This document shows positions 7,986 to 15,243 of a stretch of 18,715 nt of DNA, piece by piece. The stretch spans positions 1-18,715 of the forward strand of contig USSR01000045.1 of NCBI GenBank assembly GCA_900557355.1, in the 5' to 3' direction. Under the pieces are notes generated by a model, which saw only the letters and a list, made by a program, of their open reading frames with translations, had not been told where the DNA came from and did not search any database. Source of the stretch: an uncultured Bacteroides sp. (GTDB taxonomy: Bacteria; Bacteroidota; Bacteroidia; Bacteroidales; Bacteroidaceae). How positions within the stretch are numbered: the stretch's first letter is position 1; each line of letters begins with the position of its first letter. The translations under genes were made by a program, and so were the position numbers.

Positions 7986-9644
7986 ACCTCTATTGCCTTT
8001 CACATTCTTCCTGATAAGTTCGAGGAACTGTTCCGTATTCACCAATACTATATTTTCGTTTAATAAGTTTTTAAATGCAAGCATATCTTCCACCGTGTAA
8101 CTGGACGGAGCATTGACGTGTACCACGATTGCCGAATAGGCATCTATACTGTTAATGTCACGCGGAGCCGAGTTCAAAGCCGCAGCGATGGTTTCGGGAG
8201 TATGAGGTTCCGTAAACTTATCATCATTCTTCATGAAATAGCGGAACGAAACGACCGGTGCATCTCCTGCAAAGAAATAAGCGCCCTGCCATTTGGCATA
8301 TCCCAGATAGTTCATATACAAGAATCCTTTCATATCGGGCAAGTTGCCGGTGTGCCGCTTCATAAATGTTTCATACGAACCGGCATACGAACCGGTGAAT
8401 AGTTCCGCATCGTCCATCAGTACCATATACTGCATTCCGCAATCTTTCAACATTCCATTCGTCATACGGAAATAGTCGGCTACAAACTCATGATGAGACG
8501 GGAATGTATAACCCGCACCGGACAATGCTCCGACATAACAATTGGTTGCCGGCAGATTTTTCTGATACCAGTTGTGCACCGGAACCATATTGGTGCGCAG
8601 AGTCGGGGGATACATCCAGGTAAGCGGAATCTCATGCGCACGCGGATGCGAGATATAGGTATTCCGGGAAAACAAATCGAGCATATAGGACGTATTGTCT
8701 CCGTCACTGAATACGATTGTGGCATAATGCACGCCCGTTCGTGCCGGGACTTCCACAGGCGAAGCCGGTCGGTCATACGGTTTCAACTGTTTGGATGACA
8801 GGATGGAAAGGCTCATGGTGTTGATACCCGGCACGGTATATACTCCATTATGTTCGCATCCGAACCGCACATCCATGCGTTCAAGATTATAGGGTACTCC
8901 CCAACCATAATGAGGCGAATTGGGTTTCAACATATAATAAAGCTTTTGCAACACAGTACCGTCACTTTTGGCATTGCTACACCAGGGATATCGGTTCGCT
9001 ATGGCAAAATCGACCATTGTCCACGGGAAAGAAGCATTGTTCACAATCGCATTCAAGTTGAATTGTGAAGAATGTTGTTTTATATAGTCAGCCAGCCAAG
9101 CCTCATCCTTATCCCTCACGTCGGCCAGTTTCTGCAGACTGTTATAAGGAGCTTTAGAGGCCAGATCCGTTGTCAGTATCACAGCATCAAGCACTCCTGC
9201 AAGGCTTGCAGCAATGTATGTTTTCTCCAATTTATCATCCACCAATACATACCCTTTCGCTCTGTTCAGGAACAAAGAAGTTATCTCCGACAGGCTTTTC
9301 TTCGTAAAGGTATAACCGGAGGCTTTCATTTCAGTCATCCATTTGACGTATGCCTGACCGGAGTGAAGAAAGATTTCGGGACTGCTGCGATTCACAAGTC
9401 CGGCAAGCGAAGCCAGATAGAGCAATTCTTCATAATTGCTGTTCCCCACTTCGGCACGCGTGATTTCAATCAAATCCCAGTTTTCAACCAAAGGAGGTTC
9501 TTCGGGTGATTCCGGTTCCGGCTTCTCTCCCTGCCCTTGTTCTGTTCTCTGTGTTCCCTGCTCCTGCTCTCCCTGTTTTTCGCAAGAGCAGAAAACTAGC
9601 AATAGGGCAACTCCCATGATATAAATAAAACTTTTCATTTTCAT
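7983..9644 (-). CDS. GxGYxYP-family lipoprotein #1 (putative glycoside hydrolase)
   Basis: A 553-residue protein of the GxGYxYP family, described from structure and gene context as a putative new glycoside-hydrolase class in gut bacteria; enzymatic activity is not established to my knowledge. The signal peptide leads to a likely lipobox with Cys21, then a Gln/Gly/Glu/Pro-rich linker (22-52). The N-terminal domain begins ~55; the C-terminal domain holds SDGDN (313-317), shared with paralogue #2 and a likely acidic active-site loop, and the name motif as GAGYTFP (376-382), with Phe for the second Tyr. Start at 9644 (MKMK) or 9638 cannot be separated. Last gene of the enzyme operon, 64 nt after the SGNH gene, and its stop codon lies inside operator site A. 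Confidence 0.88.
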   Translation of the reverse strand: MKMKSFIYIMGVALLLVFCSCEKQGEQEQGTQRTEQGQGEKPEPESPEEPPLVENWDLIEITRAEVGNSNYEELLYLASLAGLVNRSSPEIFLHSGQAYVKWMTEMKASGYTFTKKSLSEITSLFLNRAKGYVLVDDKLEKTYIAASLAGVLDAVILTTDLASKAPYNSLQKLADVRDKDEAWLADYIKQHSSQFNLNAIVNNASFPWTMVDFAIANRYPWCSNAKSDGTVLQKLYYMLKPNSPHYGWGVPYNLERMDVRFGCEHNGVYTVPGINTMSLSILSSKQLKPYDRPASPVEVPARTGVHYATIVFSDGDNTSYMLDLFSRNTYISHPRAHEIPLTWMYPPTLRTNMVPVHNWYQKNLPATNCYVGALSGAGYTFPSHHEFVADYFRMTNGMLKDCGMQYMVLMDDAELFTGSYAGSYETFMKRHTGNLPDMKGFLYMNYLGYAKWQGAYFFAGDAPVVSFRYFMKNDDKFTEPHTPETIAAALNSAPRDINSIDAYSAIVVHVNAPSSYTVEDMLAFKNLLNENIVLVNTEQFLELIRKNVKGNRG

Positions 9645-9708
9645 AGTATTTTATCAATGCCGATATATTCTTTAACCTGTTCGTCTATATGTGTTTTCAA
9701 CTGATGAA

Positions 9709-10404
9709 TCACTTCTTTGCACTGTCACGTCCCAATATCGCATCCCACAACATCGGTACAAGGATTTCCTGTGCCGCTTTGCGGGTAGGCAGAATACCGT
9801 CGCGCTGATATGGCTTTAATGCTTCTTCTCCTCCGGCATCGTAAATTTTATTAAACTCTACCGAGTAATCGACCAGAATGATACCTTTCTTTTTGGCTGC
9901 TTCGCGGCATGAAGCATTGAATGCTGCCAGTTCGGGACGGGTCTCCGCCGATTGTCCCAACGGACGTTCGGAAAGAATATACAATACGATGGTGGCATCG
10001 GGATTCTGCGCCCGCAGATTGTCAACCATGTATTCCGCACACTTTCCCGAATACCAGGGAGCATTATTGAAACGGGTCACGGCATCATTCTCCGAAAAGC
10101 CGAATATCAGCAAATCGGGTTTGCGGCTCAATACGGAGTCCTTGAAGTTTTCCGTTGCCCAGAAAGAGCCGATTCCCGACTTCGAGCAGTTGTAGAACGT
10201 TATCTTTTCGGGGAATCTGCGTTCGAGTCTGGTACGAAGCTGGTCCACCCAAACCCGGTTGGAGGTATTGATGGCTGCACTGGCACCGTAGAACACAACA
10301 GTCTGTTTTTCACCTTTCTTGAGTTTCTTCAGGAAAGTGGTTTGAGCACTGGCTGTGGAGACTGTGAAAATTGATACTAATATCAAAAGAAATATACGGT
10401 TCAT
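9709..10404 (-). CDS. Secreted SGNH/GDSL-fold hydrolase with a missing catalytic His
   Basis: A 231-residue SGNH-fold protein: signal peptide MNRIFLLILVSIF...SASA (1-20), block I FYGAS with Ser42 in the nucleophile position, block II KSGIGS with Gly77, block III FSEND with Asn106, and block V as Asp202-Gly-Ile-Leu-Pro, where families have DGxHP. Leu205 therefore stands where the catalytic His is expected. SGNH enzymes in such loci usually remove acetyl or other acyl groups from glycans; this one may be inactive, use another base, or bind only. An upstream ATG at 10425 overlaps the FAD gene by 13 nt; I prefer 10404 because it gives a standard short signal-peptide n-region. Co-transcribed between FAD oxidoreductase and GxGYxYP #1. 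Confidence 0.8.
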   Translation of the reverse strand: MNRIFLLILVSIFTVSTASAQTTFLKKLKKGEKQTVVFYGASAAINTSNRVWVDQLRTRLERRFPEKITFYNCSKSGIGSFWATENFKDSVLSRKPDLLIFGFSENDAVTRFNNAPWYSGKCAEYMVDNLRAQNPDATIVLYILSERPLGQSAETRPELAAFNASCREAAKKKGIILVDYSVEFNKIYDAGGEEALKPYQRDGILPTRKAAQEILVPMLWDAILGRDSAKK

Positions 10405-10412
10405 ACTTATTC

Positions 10413-11882
10413 TTATTTTTTCCATGGTTTATTATTCACATTCATATTCACATGACGATACCATTCGAACAGACCTTTCTCGTCCAAGCGGTTCTGCAAG
10501 CGGCGTACATCGAGATTGCGCACACTCGTCTTCTGTAAAGCTGCCATCGCTGCTGCCGTACCGGCTGCTTCTCCAATGGTTGCACATATCGGTTGCACCC
10601 GGTAAGAACTCATTGCCAGACGGGTTCCGCTAATGATACGCCCGGCTGTCAGCAATCCTTCGGTATTGACGGGAATCAAGCTGCGGTATGGGATGCCGTA
10701 AGGTCCTACGCTGTTCTTTATTTTTGGGTCTACATTCATTCCCCACGGGTCTAACGAGTACCAGGCATCAGCAATCTTATCATCGTGCATCACTCCTTTC
10801 AGTACATCATCTACTGTCAACACATATTCTCCCTTGATACGACGGCATTCTCTGATTCCTATTTTCGGGGCTACATGGGTGACGTATCCGGCCCGGTTGA
10901 GGGCTTCGAATTGCGGTTCCAGCTTTTTCATGGCACGACGATGCGCGTCGGCTACCAATACCGGGTCGGTAGTGTCAGTACACTCTACCGTTGCTCCCCA
11001 GTGGAGGTATATGCCGGAGTCTATCTTCCGGAATTCCTCTTCCGTCTGCTGGGTTACCCACTTTTCCTGGTCGTGGTCGAGTACACCGGTCTTGAATATG
11101 TGGCGGGGAAATTCCGCGTCACTGCGGGTGCGTTGGCTGATGTACATCATGGTACATGGCTGCACTCTACCGTCGCTCTTTTCAAGTCCGATACTTTCGT
11201 TGAAGTCCTTGCGGGCGTCACTGCCGTAGAAGTATTCACAACCGGCTTTGGCTGCCAGAAGTCCGGTACCGGTGGCGTCGATGGTAACCGGTGCGGAGAC
11301 TTTCTGCAACATCCCTTGACGCATCACGCAGACGCCGGTCACTCTGTTTCTGTTGCCTTTTGTCTCAACCACTGCATCCACAACCGGCGAACCACACATC
11401 AACGTGATGTTCTTTTCCGCTTTCATAATGCCGTAAACGACTTGCGCAAATGACGACGGCAACCACCAATGCTGCTTATTATCCCATGCCCATTGTCCGA
11501 ACGTGCTGCTGGGGGTAATGCTTAGTGAATGTTTCTGGTTCAGTTCGCGCACCATATCGATAAATACACCGACACGGGGTGCACCGCACATATATGTGAC
11601 ATACATATCCACCGGAGCTCCTCCGGGCATCATATCTTCTTCCAGTAAAATCACCTTGGCTCCCTCTCTGGCAGCGGCAACGGCAGCAGGTATACCTGCG
11701 GATACCCCTGCCGGTCCGGCACCCACTACGATTACATCGCAATGCAATTCGGGCAATTTAAACAGGGATTTATCTTGGGGATTCATCGCTTCATTCGCGG
11801 CAAACATGGAGACTCCGGGCAAAGCTGCACCAGCAGCGCCTATTCCCATGTTCTTCAAAAACTGTCTTCTATTCATTGTCAT
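10413..11882 (-). CDS. Secreted FAD-dependent oxidoreductase (FAD_oxidored type), copy 1
   Basis: A 489-residue flavoprotein. A twin-arginine signal NRRQFLKN (4-11) followed by an Ala/Gly-rich segment predicts export of the folded, cofactor-loaded enzyme. The Rossmann FAD motif is at 52-59 (VVGAGPAG) with the ribose-binding acid in VILLEED (77-83), then PGGAPVDMY; the second dinucleotide motif reads DATGTGLLA and the C-terminal FAD segment GLLTAGRIIS...AAGTAAA. This family is often mislabelled xanthan lyase in Bacteroides genomes. Compared with copy 2 it has four extra residues (SAGI, 61-64) right after the glycine motif, which appear to come from a 12-nt tandem duplication. Starts 10 nt after copy 2. 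Substrate unknown; a sugar or aglycone hydroxyl is plausible. Confidence 0.88.
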   Translation of the reverse strand: MTMNRRQFLKNMGIGAAGAALPGVSMFAANEAMNPQDKSLFKLPELHCDVIVVGAGPAGVSAGIPAAVAAAREGAKVILLEEDMMPGGAPVDMYVTYMCGAPRVGVFIDMVRELNQKHSLSITPSSTFGQWAWDNKQHWWLPSSFAQVVYGIMKAEKNITLMCGSPVVDAVVETKGNRNRVTGVCVMRQGMLQKVSAPVTIDATGTGLLAAKAGCEYFYGSDARKDFNESIGLEKSDGRVQPCTMMYISQRTRSDAEFPRHIFKTGVLDHDQEKWVTQQTEEEFRKIDSGIYLHWGATVECTDTTDPVLVADAHRRAMKKLEPQFEALNRAGYVTHVAPKIGIRECRRIKGEYVLTVDDVLKGVMHDDKIADAWYSLDPWGMNVDPKIKNSVGPYGIPYRSLIPVNTEGLLTAGRIISGTRLAMSSYRVQPICATIGEAAGTAAAMAALQKTSVRNLDVRRLQNRLDEKGLFEWYRHVNMNVNNKPWKK

Positions 11883-11892
11883 AGTCGTACGC

Positions 11893-13311
11893 TTATTTCT
11901 TTTTTAAACCATCGAAAAGCCCCATTGAGGCAAGTCGGTCTTGTAGTTGTTTGATATCTATGGAACGAAGTCCGGTTTGATTCAAGGCGGACATAGCTGC
12001 TGCCGTACCTGCTGCCATTCCGATGTTGGAACAGATAGGCTGCACTCTAAGAGAACTGTGAGCAATGCGTGTCGCACTGATGATACGTCCGGCAGTGAGC
12101 AACCCCTCGGTCTTGGTTGGCAGAATACTGCGATAGGGGATGCCATAAGGGCCGATATGTTTCATCTCTTCGGGAATTTTCATTCCCCATACATCGAACG
12201 AATAGTGTGCGTGGGCTATCACGTCATCATGCATCGTTCCGGCAATGAGATCGTTGGCTGTAAGCACGTACTCGCCTTTGATGCGGCGCACTTCGCGCAC
12301 GCCCAGCTTTGGAGCCAGATGTACTGCGTATCCGGCTTCGTGCCAGATTTCGAGGTTTTCCTGCAGGCGTTCCAATGCTTCCTGCTGGGCTTGTGCCAGC
12401 AACAGAGGATCACAGGTATCCTTGCAATATACAGTCCGTCCCCAGTGCAGATAGATGCCGGCGTCTCTCCGGATCATATCCTCCTTATCGTCGGCTTTCA
12501 CCCAACGATTCAGGTTATCTTCCACAGCACTGCTGCCTTTCAGTTTATCAATAGGTAGTATGGCATTGCGCTTGATTCTTTCACTAATCAGCATCCAGGT
12601 ACAAGGCTGCACCTTACCATCGGCCACTTCGATGCCTACGGGCTCGTTGTAATCGCTCTTGGCTTCGCTGCCAAACATATATTCGCATCCTGCCATATCG
12701 GCAATCAGTCCGTTGCCGGTGGCATCTATGGTAACTGCCGCATCAATATCCTGATAATCGCCATTACGCATGATGCGCACTCCGGTCACCTGGTTTCTGT
12801 TGCCGGAGGTCTTGAGCTTTACTCCTACAACGGGTGCTGCGCACATCAGCGTGATGTTTTCTTCTTTTTCGAGAAGCTGATAAATCACTTCTGCATAAGA
12901 ACCGGGCATCCACCAGTGATTCTTTCCGTCACTGCCTGTTTTTCCGAACGTCTCACAAGTACGCCCGCCAATGGTGTGTTTTGCATTCAATACCTGAATC
13001 ATCTCCTGAAACACTCCCACCCTGGGACCACCGCATATAAAGGGAACATACATATCGACCGGGGCTCCTCCAGGCATATTATCCTCTTCCAGCAATATTA
13101 CTTTAGCTCCCTGACGGGCTGCCGCAATGGCGGCAGGTACTCCACCGGGACCGGCTCCGACTACCACCACATCACATTTCAATGTTGGATACTTTGGCTT
13201 GGCCTTCTCTACCTTCTCATTGCCCATAGCGGCTACAAATGACGAAGGCAGGACACTCAATGCTGCAATAGCAGACACTTTAGTAATGAAATCTCGTCTG
13301 TTAATTTCCAT
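11893..13311 (-). CDS. Secreted FAD-dependent oxidoreductase (FAD_oxidored type), copy 2
   Basis: A 472-residue paralogue of the next gene, similar along its whole length. Twin-arginine motif NRRDFITK (4-11), hydrophobic stretch to ~30, Rossmann motif VVGAGPGG (50-57), VILLEED (71-77), the shared PGGAPVDMYVPF, the motif DATGNGLIA, the REVRRIKGEYVLT segment, and the C-terminal GLLTAGRIISATRIA...AAGTAAA that closes the FAD site. The ATG at 13311 is taken because the longer frame begins with TTG at 13338 and would precede the RR motif by ten more residues. It starts 23 nt after the GxGYxYP #2 stop, so both are on one transcript. Pairing with copy 1 suggests tandem duplication followed by divergence, perhaps for two positions or linkages of one substrate. 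Confidence 0.9.
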   Translation of the reverse strand: MEINRRDFITKVSAIAALSVLPSSFVAAMGNEKVEKAKPKYPTLKCDVVVVGAGPGGVPAAIAAARQGAKVILLEEDNMPGGAPVDMYVPFICGGPRVGVFQEMIQVLNAKHTIGGRTCETFGKTGSDGKNHWWMPGSYAEVIYQLLEKEENITLMCAAPVVGVKLKTSGNRNQVTGVRIMRNGDYQDIDAAVTIDATGNGLIADMAGCEYMFGSEAKSDYNEPVGIEVADGKVQPCTWMLISERIKRNAILPIDKLKGSSAVEDNLNRWVKADDKEDMIRRDAGIYLHWGRTVYCKDTCDPLLLAQAQQEALERLQENLEIWHEAGYAVHLAPKLGVREVRRIKGEYVLTANDLIAGTMHDDVIAHAHYSFDVWGMKIPEEMKHIGPYGIPYRSILPTKTEGLLTAGRIISATRIAHSSLRVQPICSNIGMAAGTAAAMSALNQTGLRSIDIKQLQDRLASMGLFDGLKKK

Positions 13312-13334
13312 ATATGTGTATACTTTAATGTTTT

Positions 13335-14717
13335 TCAATTAGAATTTATGGCAGAATCTCTATTGACGTGTTTGATTCTTAACCGCCAAAGCAACTCATC
13401 TACCGGCACTACCTGTACCTTTTTGTCCAGCAACTGCTTACACCAGTACACGGGAGTCACTCCTCTCGGCGAACGGCTGTTCTGCGGCGCACTGACAATA
13501 CTGTCTTTCGACTCTTTCTCAAAGCGCGACCAGGCATGAACAATGGTCCACGCTATCTCGCCCTCGGGAATTTTATTCGTCGCATCTTCATTAATTACTG
13601 CTGCAATCTGCGAGGGAGTACCGGACTTTTCTTTTTCCTGGTTAGCCCATATCTGTCCGCGTGCGGAAATCACCGGAATATCGTTCCCTTTCCGGTCTTT
13701 CACCCAAAACACTTTACCGTATCCGCCATTATAGGGAGAATACTGCACGGCAAGCATTCCGGCTATTCCCTCCAATTCTTCGGCAAAGACACGATATGCA
13801 TCCAGGGCTTCTTTCGAATCTATCTTATGGCAAATGAAACCAAATGCTTTGATACCCATCTTTTGCATGTGTACATTCACGATACGGGCAAAACTCCGCA
13901 ACAGTCCCTCTCTGTCGGCGCGCTTTGAAGCAAAAAGGTCGGGGTAATAGTATCCGCCACCATATTCGGCAAGCGATACGTTTCGTGGCTGACTGTTCAT
14001 CAGTACATTAAGCACATCGGGAGCAGCCATTGACAGGTTGACCATACACGTGGTGAATGACATGGGAATCTTGCCATTATGTTCGTTGCTCCAAAAGTCA
14101 GGATTATTGATAAAACTACCCAATGTCCACTGCATATTATCTCCGTCGCTCATCACAAAGGAATGATAAATTGCATCAGATTCCCAATTTATCCGGGCCG
14201 GATTAACAGTTTTAATCTTTTTTATTTTTTCATTGCCGGTGATGGAGATCATGGGCAGATTCATGCACCAGTCGGAAGCTGTATTAATTAATCCCCAGTA
14301 GGAACAGGGGGCGATGTGCTGAAATTCCGGCCCGCTATTCCAGCCTATCACCGGTGACAAGGGGCGTACCCACTCCAGTATAGTATCCAGCAATTCGTCC
14401 ACGCCATAATAAACCATTCCCTTATGGGCAATGGCATAATCACGATTGTTGGCTATCGACGGATTGGTCAGGACAATGAAGTTATTGTTCATCCGGGATT
14501 TGTGTTCGTCAAACCAGGACCGGGTCAGACTCTCCTTGCTGGCGTCATACAATTTCTGCAAGCCGGACGCTTTTGCCTGTTCTTCCAGCGTTATATCTAC
14601 CAGAATTCCTTTCAGGATGCCGGCCTGTGCGGTTGCCAGACTGATGGAGTTGTCTTTCCGATTATAATCATATAGGATGTAACCTTTTATATAGCCTTGC
14701 TTTTGAAAGCGTTTCAC
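13335..14717 (-). CDS. GxGYxYP-family protein #2, main part (frame-disrupted)
   Basis: An open frame of 460 codons from a GTG at 14717 that carries most of a GxGYxYP protein: SDGDN at 190-194 and the exact family motif GGGYYYP at 253-259, plus C-terminal TIVHAWSRF and VPVDELLWRLR matching the ends of paralogue #1. It has no signal peptide; that lies in the preceding frame. Six nucleotides before the GTG the frame reads Trp-Glu-Val, which joins smoothly to the upstream ERGG, so the two parts are most simply one ~570-residue protein interrupted by a missing base. The GTG/TGA overlap (GTGA, 14714-14717) would allow coupled translation of a separate chain, but that chain alone would start inside the N-terminal domain and remain cytoplasmic. 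Confidence 0.85.
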   Translation of the reverse strand: MKRFQKQGYIKGYILYDYNRKDNSISLATAQAGILKGILVDITLEEQAKASGLQKLYDASKESLTRSWFDEHKSRMNNNFIVLTNPSIANNRDYAIAHKGMVYYGVDELLDTILEWVRPLSPVIGWNSGPEFQHIAPCSYWGLINTASDWCMNLPMISITGNEKIKKIKTVNPARINWESDAIYHSFVMSDGDNMQWTLGSFINNPDFWSNEHNGKIPMSFTTCMVNLSMAAPDVLNVLMNSQPRNVSLAEYGGGYYYPDLFASKRADREGLLRSFARIVNVHMQKMGIKAFGFICHKIDSKEALDAYRVFAEELEGIAGMLAVQYSPYNGGYGKVFWVKDRKGNDIPVISARGQIWANQEKEKSGTPSQIAAVINEDATNKIPEGEIAWTIVHAWSRFEKESKDSIVSAPQNSRSPRGVTPVYWCKQLLDKKVQVVPVDELLWRLRIKHVNRDSAINSN

Positions 14718-15043
14718 GACTTCCCACCCCGTTCCTTTACTTTGAGGCGTTTCAGCCAGGCTTTATAATACAACTGATAATCCGGTGTACGATTCTCAAC
14801 CCAAAGTCCCTCGTTGCCGATACCCTCGTTTACAGCTTGGGCAGCAAGTCCGCATAAGGATTGGGCAACATTCATCTCACGGATATCACCGGGTCGGGAC
14901 AGTGTACATTTCAAGATGTAACCGGGCCTTTTCTGAACAGGCCACCAGTTATCCGGTGAAGAGGAAGCCACTACCGGTGAGATGGTTCCTCCCAGCAGCA
15001 TTCCTATTAAGAAGAGTGTTTTAATTAGATTTTTCTTTTTCAT
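14714..15043 (-). CDS. GxGYxYP-family protein #2, N-terminal part with signal peptide
   Basis: A 109-codon frame: signal peptide MKKKNLIKTLFLIGML...VVASS (cleavage near 27), then the start of the GxGYxYP N-terminal domain (DIREMNVAQSLCGLAAQAVN), comparable with the segment of paralogue #1 that contains YLASLAGLVNR. It ends ...RLKVKERGGKS, stopping at TGA 14714-14716. Shifting frame by one base at the G-run (CCCC on plus, 14727-14730) continues as WEVVKRFQKQGY. First gene of the enzyme operon, behind operator site B with a short predicted leader. Alone it could not be an enzyme. Confidence 0.75.
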   Translation of the reverse strand: MKKKNLIKTLFLIGMLLGGTISPVVASSSPDNWWPVQKRPGYILKCTLSRPGDIREMNVAQSLCGLAAQAVNEGIGNEGLWVENRTPDYQLYYKAWLKRLKVKERGGKS

Positions 15044-15064
15044 CGTGGCATTAATTTATATAGA

Positions 15065-15072
15065 CAAAGATA
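15065..15072 (-). promoter_or_regulatory. -7 element of the enzyme-operon promoter
   Basis: Minus-strand TATCTTTG matches TAnnTTTG. The -33 place is taken by the GGGTTAAT element 20 nt upstream. The predicted leader is only ~15 nt, the shortest of the three promoters of the locus. Confidence 0.65.
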
Positions 15073-15092
15073 TCCGGGAGCCTATAATATAT

Positions 15093-15135
15093 GGGTTAAT
15101 TTATAGGTTACCTCCCACTTTTATTTTATTAATCC
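15093..15135 (-). promoter_or_regulatory. Operator upstream of the enzyme operon (site B)
   Basis: Read on plus: GGGTTAAT at 15093-15100, N4 (TTAT), AGGTTA at 15105-15110, then after 15 nt TTATTAATCC at 15126-15135. Half-site starts are 12 bp apart, as at sites A and C. Only the flanks and the element are alike; the sequence between is not, which argues against simple duplication of the whole promoter. Confidence 0.6.
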
Positions 15136-15202
15136 TACCCGAAAAGGGCTTTTTTCGTGCAAAAGTGTTCATCTGCCAACGAACGGTATCGAAGTTCCGT
15201 TC
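15136..15202 (-). terminator. Possible 3' structure of the esterase transcript
   Basis: GAACGG (15181-15186) pairs perfectly with CCGTTC (15197-15202) and overlaps the TGA at 15201-15203 that would end the frame-restored esterase. Further on, CGAAAA/TTTTCG (about 15140-15157) forms a second weak stem. There is no clear T-tract on the minus strand, so termination is uncertain and some read-through into the enzyme operon is possible. Confidence 0.3.
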
Positions 15203-15243
15203 ATAGATGAATTTGCAGGAAATGTTCCACTTCATCCATCAGT
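15201..15243 (-). other. Out-of-frame C-terminal tail of the esterase
   Basis: In the +1 frame relative to the esterase stop, the DNA reads ...PKLMDEVEHFLQIHL then TGA, a typical last amphipathic helix of alpha/beta hydrolases. Removing one T from the TTT at 15249-15251 (AAA on plus) would join it as MFPPVPKLMDEVEHF and give a 343-residue protein. I see this as the displaced natural end of the esterase. Confidence 0.6.

Noticed and set aside
9072..9509. A 145-codon plus-strand frame within the GxGYxYP #1 gene.
   Set aside because: Antisense shadow of a conserved coding region with no promoter or domain evidence.
10785..11453. A 222-codon plus-strand frame inside the FAD oxidoreductase gene.
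   Set aside because: It is antisense to a clearly conserved protein, has no recognisable domain, and long antisense frames are common opposite such genes.
7983..15043. Annotating the FAD genes as xanthan lyases, a label common for this family.
   Set aside because: The sequences show FAD-binding Rossmann motifs and twin-arginine signals and no polysaccharide-lyase features; the label is a propagated misannotation.
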